7,324 nucleotides of DNA from Giesbergeria sp. (GTDB lineage Bacteria; Pseudomonadota; Gammaproteobacteria; Burkholderiales; Burkholderiaceae_C), in the NCBI GenBank assembly GCA_030690515.1, contig JAUYGP010000442.1, forward strand, positions 1 to 7,324. The letters are read 5' to 3'. This document shows positions 5,543-7,324 of this stretch, piece by piece. Below the pieces are notes generated by a model. The model had not been told where the DNA came from and made no database searches. It saw only the letters and a program-made list of their open reading frames with translations. The first letter of the stretch is position 1. Each line of letters opens with the position of its first letter. Made by a program: the position numbers and the translations under genes.

Positions 5543-6943
5543 TCAGGCTTGCGCCGCCGTTGCGGGAACTGCTGCCTGCACCGGCAGCCGCACCCGCACC
5601 GCCAACCCCGGCTCGGCGTTGCGCAGTTCCAGCCGCCCACCGTGCGCCTGCGCCACCATGCGGCACAGGTACAGGCCCAGGCCCACGCCGCCGGTGGTGC
5701 GCTGGCGGGCGCTGTCGGGGCGGTAGAAGGCCTGGGCGAGTTGCGCCAGGTGCTCGGGCGGCACGCCGGGGCCGTGGTCGCGCACCTCGATTTCCAACGC
5801 TTCGCCGTGCAGTTGCAGGTGCAGCTCGGGCGGCGCCGTGGCGCCATCTGCCGGGTTGTGGTTGTGGCGCAAGGCGTTGTCCAGGAGGTTGCGCAGCAGC
5901 AATCGCATGCGCGCGCGGTCGAGCGCGAAGGCAGGCAGGCCCGGCGGCGCATGGAGGGCAATGGCAGCAGCGCCCGCGTGGCGGTTGCCCAGCTCGGCCA
6001 CCACCTCACGCGCCAGCGCGGCCAGGTCCACGCTTTCGCGGTGCAGGGCGGCGTGGCTTCCGGCCAGGCGCTCGCTTTCCAGCAGGTCGGTGATGAGGCG
6101 CGCCATTTCGCCCAGGTCACGCAACAGGGCCTGGCGTTGCGGGTCCACCGCAGGGGTTTCGGGCAGAAGCTCGGCGTTCAGGCGGGCGCGGGTCAACGGG
6201 CTGCGCAGTTCGTGGCTCATGGCCAGCAGCAGGGCGCGCTTGGCGTCGAGCATCTGGTGGATGTCGCTGCCCATGGTGTTGATGGTGGAGGCCAGCTGCC
6301 CCAGTTCGTCGGGCTTGTGGACGCAGCGCACGGGGATGGGCTCGTCAAACGCGCCCGCACCAAAACGCTGGGCTCCGGCGCGGATGTCGTCGAGCGGGCG
6401 CAGCAGGCGGCGCACATACAGGTAGGCCAGTGCGGTGAGCAGCAACATTGCGGCCAGCGTGACCCAGGCGATGCGCGGGCGCTGCTGCCACGTCTGCACA
6501 CTGAGGCCGAACTCCAGCCGGTGGCCATCGGCCGTGGTGCGCACCAGCAGGTTCTCGCCTTCCTCGTTGTGGCGCCAGGCGGGGTCGCGTGCCCAGCCGG
6601 GTCGCGGCACACCGGGCTGCGAGTCCCAATTCACCGCAGGGCCGGAGATACGCAGTGCAATAGGCAGGCGCGCGGTGATGGCCTGGGCGCGCTCGATGTT
6701 GGGCGGGCTGCCCACCTCGCGCGCCAGGTGGTCCACGTAGTCGACCAGCAGCGGGCGGGCTGCCTCGCGCCAGCCCACAGCCACCGCCTTTTGCACGCCT
6801 GCGATAAAGGTGACGGCCATGGCCAGCGCCAGCAGCACAAACACCAGCACCAGACGCAAGCGCAGCGAGCGGTGCACGGCCTGGCGCGCGCGGCGATGCC
6901 AGGGTGCCTGACCGGCATGGCGGCCCGCAAACTTGCGCCTCAT
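5543..6943 (-). CDS. Two-component sensor histidine kinase (HAMP, HisKA, HATPase)
   Basis: A 466-residue inner-membrane kinase that senses an envelope or external signal and phosphorylates its partner regulator. In order: a basic cytoplasmic N-terminus (1-30), first membrane span (about 31-50), a periplasmic sensor region of about 108 residues (51-158), second span (about 159-177), a HAMP linker (RRLLRPLDDIRAGAQRFGAGAF, 178-199, extending to about 230), the H-box MSHELRSPLTRARLN with phospho-acceptor His244, and the ATP-binding domain with N-box NLLDNALRHN (Asn356), G1 DHGPG (389-393) and G2 GGVGLGL (418-424). The start overlaps the response-regulator stop by 4 bases (ATGA), indicating coupling. 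The HAMP/H-box style recalls RstB/CpxA kinases, but the sensor region gives no signal identity. Nothing links it to the neighbouring acyl-CoA genes. Confidence 0.95.
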   Translation of the reverse strand: MRRKFAGRHAGQAPWHRRARQAVHRSLRLRLVLVFVLLALAMAVTFIAGVQKAVAVGWREAARPLLVDYVDHLAREVGSPPNIERAQAITARLPIALRISGPAVNWDSQPGVPRPGWARDPAWRHNEEGENLLVRTTADGHRLEFGLSVQTWQQRPRIAWVTLAAMLLLTALAYLYVRRLLRPLDDIRAGAQRFGAGAFDEPIPVRCVHKPDELGQLASTINTMGSDIHQMLDAKRALLLAMSHELRSPLTRARLNAELLPETPAVDPQRQALLRDLGEMARLITDLLESERLAGSHAALHRESVDLAALAREVVAELGNRHAGAAAIALHAPPGLPAFALDRARMRLLLRNLLDNALRHNHNPADGATAPPELHLQLHGEALEIEVRDHGPGVPPEHLAQLAQAFYRPDSARQRTTGGVGLGLYLCRMVAQAHGGRLELRNAEPGLAVRVRLPVQAAVPATAAQA

Positions 6944-7324
6944 ACAAGTACCCGGCGCAGGGCCAGCGTGTAACCGGCGTTGCGCAGCGTCTTGATGGCG
7001 TCCAGCGGTTCGAGTTTTTTGCGCAGGCGGCTGACGACGATGTCCACTGCGCGGGTGTAGAGCTCGGCCTCATGGCCGCGCAGGTCGTTGAGGATGTCGT
7101 CGCGGCTCAGCACGCGCCCGGTTTCTCGCGCCAGCAGGTGCAGCAGGTCGAACTCGGTGCCGGTCAGCTCCACGTCGCGGCCCAGGCACTGCACGCTGCG
7201 GCGCGCGGGGTCTATGCGCAGGCCCTCAAACTCCAACACGTCTTGTGCCTGTTGCGCGTCACCCGGTCCAGCCGCCTTCATGCGGCGCAGCACGGTCTGC
7301 AGGCGGGCGACGAGCTCGCGCGGC
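6940..7324 (-). CDS. OmpR/PhoB-family response regulator (C-terminal part only)
   Basis: About 127 residues are visible before the right edge: the last helix of the receiver domain (PRELVARLQTVLRR), a short linker, and a full winged-helix DNA-binding domain. The latter shows LEFEGLRIDPARRSVQCLG, the LTGTEFDLLHLLARETGRVLSRDDIL segment, the recognition helix RAVDIVVSRLRKKLE and the closing wing IKTLRNAGYTLAL. The LTGTEFDLL and ISRLRKKL-like elements resemble RstA/CpxR regulators. The frame stays open through the window edge with clear receiver sequence, so the GTG at 7293 and ATG at 7281 are internal, not starts. The receiver core with its phospho-accepting aspartate lies outside. Its stop overlaps the kinase start by 4 bases, so regulator and kinase form one operon in that order. 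Confidence 0.93.
   Translation of the reverse strand, partial: PRELVARLQTVLRRMKAAGPGDAQQAQDVLEFEGLRIDPARRSVQCLGRDVELTGTEFDLLHLLARETGRVLSRDDILNDLRGHEAELYTRAVDIVVSRLRKKLEPLDAIKTLRNAGYTLALRRVLV

Noticed and set aside
5571..5588. Hairpin GCTGCC-N6-GGCAGC near the dehydrogenase/kinase junction as a bidirectional terminator
   Set aside because: It lies inside the kinase coding end, has a stem of only 6 bp and no T-run on either side; such repeats are common in GC-rich coding DNA.
4642..6120. A 492-codon minus-strand open frame crossing the kinase C-terminus and lying antisense to the dehydrogenase gene
   Set aside because: It is out of frame with the kinase and antisense to a gene with a full set of family motifs. 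Its protein is Arg/Ala/Trp/His-rich with no domain, as expected of shadow frames in GC-rich DNA.
5456..6973. A 505-codon plus-strand open frame antisense to the sensor kinase
   Set aside because: It is longer than the kinase frame, but the kinase shows the H, N, G1 and G2 boxes in order, and the antisense product is Gln/Gly/Ala/Arg-rich low-complexity sequence without recognisable motifs.
6940..7293. The response regulator as a stand-alone 117-residue DNA-binding protein starting at the GTG at 7293
   Set aside because: The frame continues to the window edge and encodes PRELVARLQT, the final receiver helix of an OmpR-type regulator, so the gene is simply cut by the edge.

Overview
The window looks like chromosomal DNA from a GC-rich betaproteobacterium. 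Burkholderiales, probably Comamonadaceae, fits best, judging from the strong G/C preference at third codon positions, the tight gene packing and the protein styles. That placement is inference, since no rRNA or other marker gene is present. I see no tRNA or rRNA gene, CRISPR array, insertion sequence, phage gene or attachment site. No gene-free stretch exceeds 300 bases; the longest is about 140 bases (1995-2135).

Layout. Positions 1-1994, minus strand, hold an ABC importer of the SsuABC/TauABC (nitrate/sulfonate/taurine-type) class. It reads right to left as a secreted substrate-binding protein, a permease and an ATPase that runs off the left edge. Positions 1995-2135 hold its leader and a candidate promoter whose -10 lies inside a perfect 14-bp palindrome. 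Positions 2136-3059, minus strand, encode a LysR-type regulator. Across an AT-rich divergent gap (3060-3160) with repeated ATTGAT/ATCAAT half-sites lies a plus-strand pair: a class III (CaiB/BaiF) CoA-transferase at 3161-4366 and an acyl-CoA dehydrogenase at 4387-5541. From 5543 to the right edge, minus strand, is a two-component system: a complete membrane sensor histidine kinase and the C-terminal part of its OmpR/PhoB-family response regulator, which runs off the right edge.

How the parts may work together. The LysR gene sits between the importer and the two enzyme genes and is divergent from the enzymes, the classic arrangement for a regulator of a catabolic operon. A plausible reading is that a small organic acid (possibly sulfonate- or carboxylate-bearing) is imported, converted to its CoA thioester by the CoA-transferase and oxidised at the alpha-beta bond by the flavin dehydrogenase, with the LysR protein sensing the substrate or an intermediate. 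The substrate cannot be read from the sequence. The dehydrogenase keeps the canonical catalytic glutamate, which argues against it being a 3-sulfinopropionyl-CoA desulfinase of the same fold. The two-component system converges on the dehydrogenase gene with a single base between stop codons and is probably a separate unit.

Nothing here is clearly a new class of system. The items most worth checking are the unassigned uptake/CoA-activation/dehydrogenation locus and the two regulatory repeats flanking the LysR gene.
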